A DNA stretch of 64,000 nt from Scortum barcoo (GCA_023238725.1 CM041535.1:22749230-22813229), one strand, 5' to 3'. Shown: positions 1 to 18,200, counted from the stretch's first letter. Program-made: numbers and translations. Notes: generated by a model from the letters alone, not told the origin.

Positions 1-526
1 ACACAAACACACACGGACACACTCACACACACTCTTTAATAAGCTAAATCGCCTTTAAGTATAATTTTGTGCTCTCTTTGCCTGCATTTTCTATTTCATG
101 TTTGGTGTCCAACATTGCTGTGCTGAACTTTGCAGACAGACGTCAGGTCACACTTTCACTAAAGGTTAATAACATGAGAATAACGAATAATCCAGTCATA
201 ACTTCCACTGCTAAAACAGCTCCGGATGAGATCTGTGTCACAAATAAAAAAAAAAAAAAAAATTAAATCCATAAATCCAGCTACACAAATTGAAATAGCT
301 GATAACAGTGAAGAGGTTAAGTGTAACTGCCCTCTAGTGTTCGTACTTGAGTAAATGTTGAGTGATGATTTATATCAGTATGTAAAGTCAAATAACTGTT
401 TATTTAAATCAGGAATAACTCACTGTGATGAGTAGAGGGTTTTCTGTCAAATATTATGTGTAAAAATAGTTCCACCTGTGATTTTACAATCAAAGATGGC
501 AGACCAGTTTGTGTTTGACTCGTGTC

Positions 527-532
527 TTTATT
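527..532 (-). terminator. Possible polyA signal of the ubiquilin gene
   Basis: The plus strand reads tttatt, which is AATAAA on the transcribed strand, about 1.5 kb downstream of the ubiquilin stop. Another AATAAA at 1712-1717 lies inside a dispersed repeat. Which one is used, if either, cannot be told from sequence alone. Confidence 0.2.
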
Positions 533-1689
533 GTGACCATTGGACTTAGCTGGACAAGACGTCACCTTGCAATATATATACATATAATTTACAGGCTAAA
601 TGATTATTATATTAGTAATAAAAGAAAAACAGTCTACAGATGAATTGATAATGAAAACAATCCCTTGAAAAACTACTGTTGAATTAACTGTTGACCCTAT
701 TGCCGAACATTACAAGTGACCAGTGAGGCGTGAAGGGAAAATAACAAGCTTTACAAAGGGGACACCATCAAAAATTCATGTGAAATGAACAAACAGTGGG
801 TACAAACATAATCAAGGGACAACAGAATTATGTTGACTGACGCAAAAAAGTAAATAACAGAATAGTTTCTCCTGATTGCATCCATAGACTGAAAGTATGT
901 TGCTCAGTCAGTTGCTGTTAAATTAGATCCAAAGAAATACAATATGCAGCCACACATAATGGCATAAAAAACACCAAAGCATGTAGTTAAATATGAGCTT
1001 AGAAAGAACAACAACGTGTCCTAGGAATCACTAGTGAGGCACAGAGGGTTTCTAAGATGTAAACTAAAGCATAGTTTGTGTTTCCCTTCTTCTCAGTTTT
1101 GGACTCAAATCCATTTTTCATGCCTGATATAGTTTTGTCTCCTGGGAGAGTGTGTGGAGCAGATTAACTGTGCAAATCAGACTTTCTGTGCCCGTGTTGC
1201 CACGAGATAAAGGTTGACATTCAAGCACTTTTTGGGGCTTTTTGGCACAAAGCACCAACTCCCCGTTTTAAATGCATCTTCTGGAGCCGAGGCGAGACCA
1301 ACTTTATATTATCTGGTGCGTGTGATCTGCACAGCCTGTGGTGGAGGAGACACACGAGCAGCAGATTGTGCTCTCGCTTCAATCTGCTGACTGAGACTGT
1401 GAATCTTCCAGGACATCTCTGGGCGTTACAAGCTTTCATTATTGTCCAGGTTGCAAAGATGAAAAGAGGCCTGAGCTGCATAGCGTTGCACAGTGATTAA
1501 TAATACGTGACCTGCATCTTAATATGTATGCAAGTGCTACAAGTCTACATATGTGTAGGTGGATTTAAGTACCTGTATGAAACAGTGCATGTCTCTGAGA
1601 GAGAGAAAGTGACTGTATTCTTTTGTGTTGGAGGGACATAAAGATAAAAAATCCTCCTACTGTATATGTATGTATCTCATTTCTCACTT

Positions 1690-1800
1690 CAAGTCAGTGT
1701 TTAAGTGTATTTTTATTGCCCAATATCACAAACCACAAATTCACCTGAGGGGCTTTACAACTCTCACAGCATATGGCGCCCTCTATCCTTCGATTCAGAT
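1690..1800. repeat. Teleost dispersed repeat fragment
   Basis: The stretch with TTTTATTGCCCAATATCACA followed by a GGGGCTTTACAAC motif resembles a high-copy dispersed repeat common in spiny-rayed fish genomes. A related AATATCACACATCACAAT stretch occurs at about 41410-41450. The family was named from memory of its motif, not by a search. Confidence 0.4.
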
Positions 1801-2041
1801 AAACAAAACAAGTGTACTCAGATGAGTGACTGTTACGCTCAGACTGAATATAATTTACGACTACAGACAGAGGTTAGTTAGGAATGAATGCAAGTACAGC
1901 AATATAAATATGGCTTGCTTATCTCTTATGTTGATTTGTAATCATATGGTTCTCCTTATTATTGGGTGTAGGTGCTTATTATGCATATGTATGTATATAA
2001 GCACACCTGTACCTGTCTGTCTGTGTGTGTGTGTGTGTGTG

Positions 2042-6625
<4,584 letters not shown>

Positions 6626-7903
6626 GTCGGTCCCGGACAGATGAGGATGATGATGATGAAGATGACGGGGATGAGGATGAGGAGCGCGCAGTCCCGGGAT
6701 GACTCGGCACAAAGTTGTGTGGATGCGCGCCGGCTCAGAGCTGACTGCGCAGGGTGGACGTCAAAGCTCCGTGTGGTCTTTATTTCCTCTCATGGTCTGC
6801 AGCTTCTCACAGACGAGCCGCAGCCCGATTAAACGCTTTCATGCCTGAGAGTTATATAAGAGCAGTCAACTTAAAGATATAGCGCACCACATACTCATTT
6901 CTTCATCCACTGTCATTTATTTCACTTTGGATATTTGCTTTCAGATTAAAGTTTGGTGGCTGCAAAGGTGAAATGTTCTAATCTTTATCCTCCATGTGAA
7001 CATTTTGCTGCACAAACTGTGAGTCAGGGCTGAGCTCTGACAGGTGAAGCTGTACGTTTATCATCAGCAGGAAGTCCTGCAGTTGGAGTTATAAAAAAAG
7101 TTTCCCATAATGAGAAGATGAGGGTTAGGTGAGTATTTAGAGTTAGTGACATCTTTTAAATTTCCTCGTAAAACATACTTTTTTCCTTATTTAGGTTTAT
7201 TTAGATTTTACTCGGTTTTTGTTCATTTCCCCTTAAATAACTGATTTTTTTCATGCTTTATTATAATGATTTTATAATTTGTAGATTTTAAGTTTCTGCT
7301 TTTTGTGAAGCACTTGTGAGAAGTGCTCTATAAATGACCACTATTCTTATTGGTACCAACAAGTTGTGGATATCTACATTGCACCTGTACAGAGACACAG
7401 CCTGGGCCTGTATAGTTGTATTTTGCATGATTCATCATCACAAATATCATGTCATTCACGAAAATGTGCAAAAATAAAAATAAATGCAGATTTCTGTTCA
7501 CTGAAAAAGTATTTTATTTACCTGACAGTGTGAAAGAAAGAAACAAAGAAAGACATACATTTCACTTCTGTCACTTTGGCCTTACAGCCTTGAACAGTAC
7601 TGTAGATGCAGCGGCGCACTTGTTCCTGCAGAGGGCAGCACTGAGCTCCAACACGAACTTCAATTCAATCACTTTTAAAAGCTTCTGTAATTTTTGTTCA
7701 GCTGTGAAATACATCCTGCTGTTTGTGGAGTGTATTCTGTGTGTGTGTGTGTGTAATTACAGGGGCATGCATTATATGCTGACATGAAGTCCGAGCTAAA
7801 AAAAATAAGGAAACAGGACCCTGATTGTGATCAGTAGCATTTTTCTTCATTTGTTCATTCAGTTATTTCATTTTGCTTTTACGGTCTCTTCCCTTTGAAA
7901 CCT
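6626..7903. other. ubqln1 promoter/5' UTR and spacer to gkap1
   Basis: The ubqln1 5' end lies in the GC-richer part at about 6626-6840. The remainder is AT-rich spacer with the gkap1 3' UTR on the minus strand from 7903 downwards. A short GT run lies at about 7738-7754. No other exon was seen. Confidence 0.5.
7513..7518 (-). terminator. Possible gkap1 polyA signal
   Basis: AATAAA on the minus strand, about 390 nt downstream of the gkap1 stop codon. Judged only by motif and distance. Confidence 0.3.
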
Positions 7904-10900
7904 TCATAGATCCGTCTCCGAGCCTTTCTTCCCTTTCTTGTTTCCCTGCAAACCAGAAAAGCACACAAAGTAAACGATTATGCAAAAGCGTGACAAAGTA
8001 CTTTATGACACACTTCAAATTAAAGGTCGGTAAAAATACAACAGGCTACATATATATTCTCTATGGCAGTATTGAAAAGCTACCCTGATCTCAGCTGAGT
8101 GGCGAAACACATTTTTACTTTTTATTATTTCTGTGTTATCTGTTACTCACAATGTAACTTTTCTCACTTCACCTGACCTACTGGCTGCCTTTACTCTCGT
8201 ATACAGAGAAGTTCACACACCGATGTACAGACACAAACACACACACACGAACATCAGCTAATACACACATAATCCCACCCACACTATGGATCATGGCGTC
8301 TCGTCTCTCTAAACTTCACCACTTGAATCTGAGTGCAGTTCTTCCTAATCAGAGGTAAACGAAGTCTCACCTGATGTTTCGGTTGTTCTGACTGCAGCCC
8401 TTTGACTTTAGATCTTTCTTGTTCAAGGGCAGCGTGTAGTAATGTTACCTAAAATCAAAAATACACAATTAAAAATGCACAGAACTCTAGAAATATCTCA
8501 CTGATATAGTCTTTATTTTTCCATAACCCACCTGTGATGACAGTTCTTCTTTAATGTGTAGTAGCTCTTCTACCTGTAGGAGGATTTCTGCTTTATCTTT
8601 CACTGGAGGAGGGAGAAGTCAGAAACATCATAAAACATCATGTTAAAGAAAGGAAAGAAGGAGACAGGAAGGATTGAGTCTTATTTTGACGACATCCAAC
8701 TCACTCTCTCCCTGTTGGAGCATCTTAAGCAGCTGGGAATTTCTTGCCTTCACCTCTTTGTACTTCCCCTGCAGAGTTGAAGAGGCAAGAAGAAAAAAAA
8801 CTTTTGTTTTTGTTGTTTTTAAAGTGTTTGTGACATTTTCCACAACATAAAGGTGACGAGAAATGGAGTTTTTTTTTTAGATATGTTGATATATTATTTT
8901 CACCCTGTAGACTGTTCACTGCTGGAGTCCCCTGCAAACAACACGACTTCAAGCTGCTCACAGCCGCTGCAGTCTAAAAGGGTCGAAACTAAAAACCTCC
9001 ACGAGGAAACAGTGGTTGATACCAAGAGAAAATGTCATGGTTGGTCCACCCTACAAAAATCCAGCTCCTGTGTTCTTGGTTCTTTTCAATCTCACCACCT
9101 CCTCACACTCTCACATATTTATCTTTATGATTTACTGCTGATTTTCTTTAGTAAATCTAACTGCCTGAATTTGTATTTTTTCAAATTCAAAAATCAAAAA
9201 TCAAATCAAAACAGGATGACTTTATAGAAAAATAGAAAAAATATGATATAAGTATAATAATTAGAATTTCCCTGTGAAATTATAATATTACGGGGTAACT
9301 GCTGACCTCCCACTGTGAGATGGTTTTCTTTAGCTTATCAATTTCCTGGTCTTTCTTCTCAAGCTCGTACTTCAGCTGCTCTGCTCGAGGGTCCTAACGG
9401 GAAGAAGAAAAGAAAAGAGCGAGTCAGGACAAATTTATATTATCACACTTATTTAGCTCAGTAAGAACAGAGTCACAGAAGTAAATATAAGGTGTGAAAT
9501 GGCATGTAACATTGGGCTGTATATTCTAATTCATCAAAAAGTGGTAAAAAAAAAAAAAGGCCAAAAAAGCACAAAAACATTCATCTTCTCCCAAGTCTCC
9601 AGTAAGTTGTTTTTTTCTTGGTTAGTTTCACCTTTGACTGTTGAATTTGAACATATAATGCTAACACGTTGTCTTTCTGATCACCCAGATAAAAAAGTTC
9701 CTGTACTGAAGCATCAGTTTGTTCATATATATGTATGTGTGCGTCTCTCTCTCCGTCTGCTCACCGGTTCGTGCTCTGTGGATGTGTTGACTTCTTGTCC
9801 CTGGCTGCTGGCGTACTGCTCACGTCTCTTCTCCTGCTGGATGATCCGACTGACGTCATCCTCCAACTTATTGAAAAAACGCTCCTCCTGACCGTTTCCC
9901 AACGTGACATTAGCCGCTCTGGCATCCTGGATGGGTAAAAGGTCAGTGTTTTAACAGGAATATACCACACTGACATTTATCCATAAGTGATTAATAAACA
10001 TTCGTTATCATATACACTGAATGAACTGGATGAATAATGTTCTGATGTTCTAAGTGTACTTCACTGCTTTGACAATAGTAAAAATTTACAACTAGAGTTA
10101 AGAAAGAGTCTGCTCACCTCTTGTTTCTTACTTAAATGTTCTGCAAAGAGACAAATTGACATAAATATTATTCTGTGAGCCTGCTGAATTTCAGACTGCA
10201 GCGAACAAGGTTCAGGTTTAATGTCCTTTGAATCGGATCAGTAAGTTTCTCTCACCTGCGCTGCCTTCAGCCTGGAAGTCCTGCAGCGAGACCGTCTTTT
10301 TGTCTTTTGCCTGCTGATTCTTCTTTTTGTCCTTCTTCCCTCCACCTTCTTTTCCTCCTCGTGACTTTGGTGAGGACGTGTTTGTGTTATTGTGCTGGGA
10401 GAAGGCACATCATTTTACTTATAATCAAGGTTCTCAACTTGCAATTAACTAAATACAAAAAACTACAGTGGCTATGACTTTAAAATTACTTATAAAAATT
10501 AGATTCAGCAAAATTTCAGATGATGAATTTAAAAGATGAGGATTAATAATTATTTCATTTTTACAATGAAAACACCGAACAATCTTCTTTCTGAAGTACA
10601 ATAATACTTCATCGCTTTATGTAGTAAAAATTTAGGGCACACACACACACCTGCCTTTCAAATTACAAGTATGTTAGCGTGTGCAGAGAATTTACCTGTT
10701 TGTGTTGTTCATACTCCAGTTTACTCAGAATCAAGGCCTTTTCCAAGTCGGCTTCATAAAGCTCAGAGGTCATCTACAGAGGGAGGAGGAAAACAAGTGA
10801 GCAAGAACATCAATTCGACACACACAGCTGTTACGGTCTGGTAAGCTAAGAAGTGAACAGTTATAATAAACTACTACAGCCCCCTACTGCTGACCTCTGA

Positions 10901-12130
10901 ACAACTCTACCAAAGCAGCTTATGAGGCTTCCTGAAGGGGACATATTCTCTACAGCACGGCCCAGCCGCTCACACATTTCATATGCATTTATTTTCTCTT
11001 ACCTGCTCATCCCTCTGCTTCCACTGCTGCCACCTCTCTGAAGGCATATTGTGGTCCCCTGATGCAGGAGTGAGAAGTTCACTGGCGATTCCTGACAGCG
11101 TCATGCTGGGAGGCGGGACACAAGACTTCTGGGGGATCTTCTTGAAGGCCAGATTACGCAGCTGACGGGAAGAGAGATAAGAAATTAATCTGGACACGGA
11201 CTCTTGATATGTCCGTGAATGCAGCTATAGTGCAACAGTTACAGTGTTGAGGGCACTGTTAGGGCCGTCTGCTCACTGAAAGGCTCCAGAATTTCTCACA
11301 AGCTACATTTACACTTTTCTGAAACCTACATATCAGGTTCTCAGCGTGATTCATAATGGCCTTAAATAAACAGCATAACTCAGGCGGCACTACGTGACGC
11401 TCCCCTTGTTTGTCTGCAGCTCGTCTACATAAGCATGGTGACACAGAGGTGCTTTGTTTGTGCGACTAAAAGTAGAAAGAAGAGAAAGTATTTAGGGATT
11501 TGACAGCAACCATCATTATAACATTTATCTTCAGATCCATTTAGTCATGTCTGAGACTGTATGGTTATGGCTATGTGTTCTTCTTTTTATCTGTTGTTCT
11601 CATGTCTCTCTTGTTGCAAAGTTTTCGCTCTCAATGATATTACCTGATTAAATAAAGGTTGTATGTATAAAATTGGTTCGTTGTAGGTAGGAAGCACTGA
11701 GGCTGTTCAGGAGGCTCATGGCGGCCTGCCTCACGTTTTACAAGGTCCATTTAATAATTTGATGACTGGGTGAAAGATGTATGCATGTCTTTATATTTTC
11801 ACAAATACAAATAGTAGCACTGTCTGTTTAATATCATAGACTGAATATTGTGGATGTTTGAGGTGTTATTTTAACCCTTCTCATTCATTCCACTACAGTA
11901 TGTTACAGTGAAAAAATAATTGTCTGGTCATATAAGTTTTGTGGTGCTTCAAAAAGCTACCAAACATTGGCGAGGTAAACATTTTTAAAGACAGAATAAA
12001 AACTATTCACAGATGACCTAAACGGCCCCAAACTCCTCAGCGTTAAGACAGAAATTTGTGTCAATCGAGCGATAAGTTATGCTTCATTTGTACCAGCACT
12101 GAGACAGCAAAAACCAAAACAAAGAGCACC

Positions 12131-12170
<40 letters not shown>

Positions 12171-12591
12171 CACACTCACACCGGCCTCTACAGTTTCAGT
12201 TCAGGTGAAATGAAACAACAGGACAAGATGTTTTGACTTCGCTTTCAGGGAGCTGTCATGTCCATCCATCTTTATATACAGTCTACAGTTTAACCCTGAT
12301 GGTCTGAATGAAGCAGGGGGGTCTTGAGGTGCTGCTGTGTTTCACCTCGTTGGCCTCGGATAGTTGCTGCTCCTTCTTCTTCTTCTTTTTGTCCTTCTTC
12401 TGCCCAGCTTTGCCCCCGGCCGCTCCCCCTCCTGCTGCCTTTCCCTGCCGGTTCTTCCCGGAGGACTCCCGGCCGCCCTTGGTGCTGCTCTTCCCGGCGT
12501 CGGAGGCGTCGGAGTCCGAGTCCGAGTCGATCTGGAGCAGCGCGAAACGGGAGGCGGTGGTGGGGACGGTGATCATTGCGGAGGATGCCAT
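7904..12591 (-). CDS. gkap1: G kinase-anchoring protein 1 (GKAP1)
   Basis: GKAP1 is a Golgi-associated coiled-coil protein that anchors cGMP-dependent protein kinase I-alpha. Coding exons (minus): 12346-12591, 11003-11161, 10696-10773, 10256-10394, 10118-10140, 9765-9926, 9307-9393, 8705-8768, 8532-8602, 8371-8448, 7904-7945. All phases close, giving 382 aa against about 366 in mammals. Recognisable parts are the N-terminus VPTTASRFALLQIDSDSDSD, a lysine-rich stretch ending in KKKKEQQLSEANE, LRNLAFKKIPQKS, the FFNKLEDDV...QEKRREQ block, and the C-terminal coiled coil (KYKEVKARNSQLLKMLQQGE; MKDKAEILLQVEELL). The start ATG sits 3 nt after an acceptor (TTTTCAG/TCAATG), so the 5' UTR is split. 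A likely non-coding first exon uses the donor CAGC/GTGAGT at 12871-12872. One exon is only 23 nt long. Confidence 0.95.
12135..12168. repeat. (GT)n microsatellite in gkap1 intron
   Basis: About 16 GT units between coding exons 1 and 2, about 180 nt past the exon 1 donor. Confidence 0.9.
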
Positions 12592-12872
12592 TGACTGAAA
12601 AGTGAACATTTAAAAAGAGAAACAGCAGGATGTGAGAGCAGAGAGGAACACAGCTGGAGGAACCTGGGCTATCACTTCAAACGAAAACACGAGTCAACAG
12701 CTGCATTTAAAGCAGCAGGTTGGCGTGTTTCACCGGGACAAAGCAGCCGTGTGATAAATGTGATGTTTCTAACAGACTAGCATCACAAGTTGTTAGCTAA
12801 CCGCTCGGCTAGCTCCAGAATAAGTGCAAAAGTAGAGATATGCGACAGCCAAAGGCGTGCCGGCGGACTCAC

Positions 12873-13070
12873 GCTGGGGGTTTTCTTCTCGACACACTCG
12901 CCGACTTGTTCCGAAGAGACAGTGAGAAAAAGAAAAGTTGCCAAAGAAGAGTTTCACCTGTTTGTGAAGGTGCCGTCTGTTACCGTCGATCTGCTACCAG
13001 CAACTGCCTGAGTACAGCAGCCCGGTGGGGCCAAAAGGGACAAAAAGCGCAGGACTCCAATTGGTAGTCA
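12873..13070 (-). promoter_or_regulatory. gkap1: gkap1 non-coding first exon and core promoter region
   Basis: A strong donor on the minus strand (GTGAGT, 12867-12872) ends a likely 5' UTR exon. Upstream, CCAATTGG at 13057-13064 is a palindromic CCAAT box. GC content is above the surroundings. The transcription start is not determined. Confidence 0.45.
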
Positions 13071-13387
13071 GACTTTGAAGCTCTTGTTGTTAAAACATTT
13101 GCTCCATTTTTATGTATTTATTAATATTTCTATTATTGTTTTGTCCCTATTTTTATACAGCATTTTCTTTTCTCACACAATCAAATATTTTTAAGGCAAA
13201 TAATTGATTTTCCTCTCAACAATTCAGAGCTGCTAGCACAGACTCGACTTTGTTCAGTTGTCATGGTGATATACTCAGTTGTCACGGCCTGTCGCCATGA
13301 CAACCGGTAAAACTCCATCCCTAGAGGAAGACTGTGTGATGTGGTTGAAGGCTCTGGAAAAGCTAAAGTGTCCCTTTATAATAGTTT

Positions 13388-13460
13388 TTAATAATAATAA
13401 TAATAATAATGATGATATTATCATTAATAATAGTAACAACAACAATATTAGTGATAATAA
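13388..13460. repeat. Imperfect AAT/AAC microsatellite
   Basis: AAT units followed by GAT/AAC variants, in the spacer upstream of gkap1. Confidence 0.85.
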
Positions 13461-13499
13461 TGAATACATTTACAAATAATATAATTATTATTAGGCATA

Positions 13500-13850
13500 T
13501 GTCTGTAGGACTTGCTTGAAGTTGAAGATGTTTCACCTCTCATCCACGAGGCTTCTTCAGTTCTGACTAGCTGGTGGAGTGTTTGGGGATTTATAATATA
13601 TATCTAGTAGGGTGGTTGATCCTGAGAGTCACCAGGGTCATATGTGAGTCGTTGCCTCACCGTCGTGTGAGTTGCTCAGCTCACATGAGACAAGGTGTGA
13701 ATGGGTGCTGATCTGTCTGGGGAGGGAGCTCAGGACTGCATTGTAGGTGGCTGATAGCTGGTGTCTCAATCCACCTCTGTTTAGTGACGGTCTTTCCAGT
13801 TTGACATAGATGGCTTCTTTCACTTCTCTTTCAAAACATGGCCAGAGAGG
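13500..13850 (-). mobile_element. Decayed 3' fragment of a Penelope-like (GIY-YIG) retroelement
   Basis: On the minus strand a frame reads KEAIYVKLERPSLNRGG, then RHQLSATYNAVLSSLP, a C-terminal segment widely found in fish retroelement proteins next to a GIY-YIG endonuclease. It is followed by a stop-broken ELKKPRG / VKHLQLQASPTD tail, which also recurs in such elements. No reverse transcriptase is left. The repeat call is firm; the Penelope assignment is from memory of these motifs. Confidence 0.6.
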
Positions 13851-15214
13851 GTAAAGAAGCTAAACTCAGTCTAATAATGTGCAACTTTTTGCATAATACA
13901 GATGTGCACGTGTTGCTAAGATGACTGCAGTTTATCTTGACAACACAGAAGGGATGAACCCAGACAATAAGGGCAAAACAGATCATATGCATATTAGTGA
14001 GTTTAATACATTTGACTGTAAAGAGAGTCACCCACATAAAAATAATTTAAACAACAAATCATTATATATAACTAATAGTACAGAGCACACACAGATACAA
14101 AATGTTTGTATATAAAAAAAAATGCATAAAAAACAGCTTTATATCTCTGTATGAGTGCAAGAAATGTACTTTATCTACTGACCATTTTAAGTGCTGAACT
14201 GTGCTGAAAATCAAAGGTGAAAGACAAAGCGCTTCTCTTCACGAGGCACAATTCGATTACACTTAACAACAGTCTGATGAACACGTTTTCACTAAATTAC
14301 TGGCTCATCTCAACTAATAGTGCTTGTAAAAAGTGGTGAATCAATTCAGTGGATGCAGTTGGTGATAACGGTAAAGTGAGCTACTGTTTTATGACCACAG
14401 GAGTAACGTCAGAAAAGTGCAGCATTTTTCATTAAATATCGCATCCTCACACAGCATACATGAGCCTACAAGTCACATCTACGTAAGAAAGATTTGTGAC
14501 GGTACCAAGATTTTTGTCTTATGTATCTATCCAGGATAAGAGGTTGAGTCTGTCTCTTTACACAAGTCATCAGTCAGGGTCATTCTGTTGTCATGACAAC
14601 ACTGGCCTTTCTTTGCGTTTCTTCTCTTACTGAGTGACAAAAGTAGACGGCATTCAGCAGAGCCAGGATCTGGGAAATCTTTCACCAACAAGGAAGACAG
14701 ATAAATAGGAAGACAGTGCCATGACGAGTGAAAAGACACTTTTTTTCCCTCAGGTTACACACTGCAATTCTAACATTTTGTTGTTTCACTATTCTGGGAT
14801 GACAACAGCAGTAGTATGGACATGTTTAACAAAGGACAATGGTGAATTTATAAAGAAAAACAGAGCAAAAACTGATCAGCTTTACACGTTCTTCCCATTC
14901 ATTAATATGACAGGCGTTAAATGTAGACCAGTGTTTTGAAGTAATTTTATGTCCCTGTGGGCGCTTCTCACTGATCTCAAAGTCCTTAAATATCCATAGT
15001 CCCCTTAGTCCTTTAGTATTTTCCACTAAACAGTTTCACAAGAGACTTAAGAGGAGAGGAATGATGTATTGTTCTTATTCAGTGAGTTTTTGTCATCAGT
15101 TATTCATGTCACACATTCTCCTTTGTTTATGAGCACCTACTGCTGCTGCCAAGTGACTCATAGCTACAATGATCTGCGTAAAACCAGCAGACCAGACCTG
15201 CAAAAGACGCAATA
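13851..15214. other. gkap1-kif27 spacer with kif27 3' UTR
   Basis: AT-rich sequence with no recognisable exon. The part directly below 15214 should be the kif27 3' UTR (minus strand). No convincing polyA signal was singled out. Confidence 0.4.
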
Positions 15215-18200
15215 TCATCGATCAGTGTTTCTGGGCACTTCTATGGAGTCCTCTAGTATTGAATCTGTGCTGGTATCCACAATGGACTGACGCCTCCTTG
15301 TGGCAGAACCACAGACCTGCAGGTCACCTGGAGAGATCTGTCTCAGCTCTCTGCGGCACAAGCGGACTGGCGTCACCTCTGAACTTTCCCTTAAGCGACC
15401 AGTCGCTCTTTCTCTGCCCCCCTCGGACTGTGTCTGTATCTGGTTGTACTCAGGCACTTTAGTCTTTTTGTGTGTTTGGAGGTCAGCTGACGAGGAGGAA
15501 TAGGGGGTCTGGTGTGCAGGTCTCCTCACAAGAGCTTCATTATGTGTCTTTTTGTCTGCTTGCTCAGCGTGTATCACTGTGTATGTTGTTGGGATGTGTG
15601 TTCCCGTCTGGGGTTCGTTTGCACTTGCGCGTATCTGCTTGTTATTTGTTTGTCTGTGCTCCTGTGTGTGTGAGGACTGATCGACAGGGTGCACAGCGTC
15701 GCCGAGAAGCTCTTTGAGTTTCTTTTTAAGCTGCCGGCTGGAGCTTTTGTAGAAAAACAGCTCTTTCTCCAGATGCTGCAGTCTGCCTTGGATAGCCTGA
15801 GTCTCTTCTGAACCCCCCTCTAAACACACACATGTGCACGCACACACGTACACACACACACACACACACACACAGGGCACAAAAGCAAATGAAACAGCAA
15901 TATTCATGAAACACTTTCTGTACTAATTATTATGGAGAGGGATGGGACAAAGGGTTTTGAACATGCTGACCTAATTTCCTCACCTTTAAGTTTCTGCAGC
16001 AGTAGCTGGATGTTGTTCTGGTGATCTCGGTGCTGCTGGGTGAGCCTGCAGTCTGCGTCCAGGGTCAGGCGCTGCACGGCGGCTTCCAGCTCCCTCAGCA
16101 CCCCCTCTTGCTCTCCAGCGTGAAGCTCCAGCTCTTCACAACGCAGACGCAGATGGCGCTCCGCCTCCCGAAGACAAACCACCTGGAGAAGTTGACACAT
16201 ATTACAAAACACAATTACAAAGAAAATTGGCTTAATCTAGTACTTTTGTTTACTCTCACACCTGCAAAGTAAAATCAAGGACAGAGCAAAACAGCTGGGA
16301 GGGACTTTATTGTGGTGTAATAGTTTAACATAGTGCAAACAAACCTCCTGGAGAGAAGCTGATATAGTTTATAATGTTATTAATGAATATCAGCTGGAAA
16401 GATGAAGGGCACAGCAGGAAGCATTGGGGGAGCATACAGAGGGAGGAGGCATAATTTAGTTAGCATTATGGAAATAGTGCAACTGCATTCCTGACTCACA
16501 GAAGCACATCAGCTGGAGAGAGAAGCAAGAGAAGGTAAACATGAACCTCCAGCTGTAAAAGGAAAAGAAGAAATCCAGTGTTCAGTTTCCATCGGACTGT
16601 GGTATAAATCCACTTTAAAACTGCTTTTAACATTTTTTCTTTATGTTTTAGCAGAGTGCAGCCACCACATGCCAGATACACATTTAAATGACTTATAAAT
16701 AGGAAATAAAAGGAAAGGAAAGGGAATGCAGAGTTAAGGAATGAAGATATACAGACAGCATTCAGACTGGTAAAGAATGTATCTGTATGTAGAGCTGAAG
16801 GTTATATCCGTATGTGCACGTGCATTATATCTGACCTTGTTGAAGTATTTGACGAGCAGCTCCGAAACTTCAGTTGCTGAGAGCTCCTTCAGCTTCCTGA
16901 TGACATCACAGAGTTGGGCGGACTGACGGGACGACGGGTCTGCCATTGAGAGCTTCTTCTGTTTATCCTGGATGGAGCGGTTTTTAAACTCCAGAGCTGC
17001 ATCCAGAACTTCAACAGCCTCCTCCAGCTGGAGCAGGGAATGCTCCTCCTACATGGAGACACACACAAATCCAAGTGCACAAAAGAAAAAAGATGCACAT
17101 TGATGAACAATTGAATACATCGTAAGGTCTAATAATAAGAAAGTTGCTGTATGCATCACCCAAACATCCAATATTCTCTTCTTTCTGACCTCCACAGTGA
17201 GCACTCTGTTTTCCTTCAACTGGGCGTCCAAAGTGTCTCTCCTCTTTTTCAGCGTGTCTCTCTCTTTCTCCAGTTCCTCTATGCTGACTCCTCCACTCTG
17301 CTTCACACTGCTGTTGCTCTGCAGCTGCTCCTCTAAAGACTCCAACTGCACCGACACATGCAGCAGGTCCCGGCTCAGAGCCTGAAAAGTCATTGATAAA
17401 AACCTTCTAGCTTTAGTAATATGTGTTGCCTGAATCCTTTAAGAGTAATTGATTAAACATGCTTGTCACAATATTTGCTCATAAGAAAACCTTCATGTGT
17501 ATGTTCACTCATATACAGGCTGACCTGACTGGAGCGCAGCATCTTGATCTCCAGTTTGTTTTTCTGGTGCAGACATGTCTCCCTGCGCAGGAGCACCTCC
17601 TCTCTCCTCCTCAGCTCCTCCTCCAGCTCCTGCAGTGCCGCCCTCTTCTGGAGGACCCGATCCTCCTCCTCCTCCAGCCAACTACTGTGACATAGCTACA
17701 GAGGACAAGGAAAAGCGAGATGTGTGAGGAGGAAAAAGAGGAGCAAAGAAAGGGCAAAGGAATCAAGGAGGGAGATGACAATGAAACACTGTCAAAATTA
17801 CTATTTTAGAGGGAGAAAAGGGAAAATAAATGTTGAAGGAATTTATACTGCTTCTATATTTAAAGTTTTACCTTTTCTTTTGACTCCTCCTGGTGACTGC
17901 TTTTGAGCACAGTCAAATCTCTGGCCCTTTGCTCCTGTAAACAAAATACGAATGATGTTTACTCATTAACAGTTTACTCACGCTGAGTTTCATTTATGCA
18001 GTTTTGTATTTCTCAGTCCGTCTAACTCGACTGAGATGTTGTGTGGATAACATGCATACTCAGGTGACTTCCAACAAGGTTTAATTTGATCAGTTACTAA
18101 CACTGTAGTTTAGTCAAACTTAAAACAGAATTATATTTAAACCTCAGTTAATTATTACAATAGTTTTTACACAGTGTGTCCTACTGCTTCTCCACAGTGT

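Larger units (their letters stand above)
1..2041. other. Gene-free flank, probably including the ubqln1 3' UTR
   Basis: No exon of a recognisable protein is seen on either strand. The part next to the ubiquilin stop codon at 2042 should be its 3' UTR (minus strand). An A-run lies at 245-262, a dispersed-repeat fragment near 1690-1800, and a GT microsatellite at about 2022-2041 that abuts the stop codon. In human the next gene on this side is IDNK, but no IDNK exon was recognised here. Confidence 0.5.

Noticed and set aside
12308..12598. Proline- and serine-rich frames on the plus strand opposite gkap1 exon 1
   Set aside because: Composition follows from the lysine/glycine-rich gkap1 coding strand.
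16496..16560. Possible extra kif27 exon (LQLEVHV) between exons 13 and 14
   Set aside because: A TTTTACAG acceptor exists, but no fitting donor; exon 13 (YFNK) joins exon 14 (VVCLREAERH) directly, as in the family.
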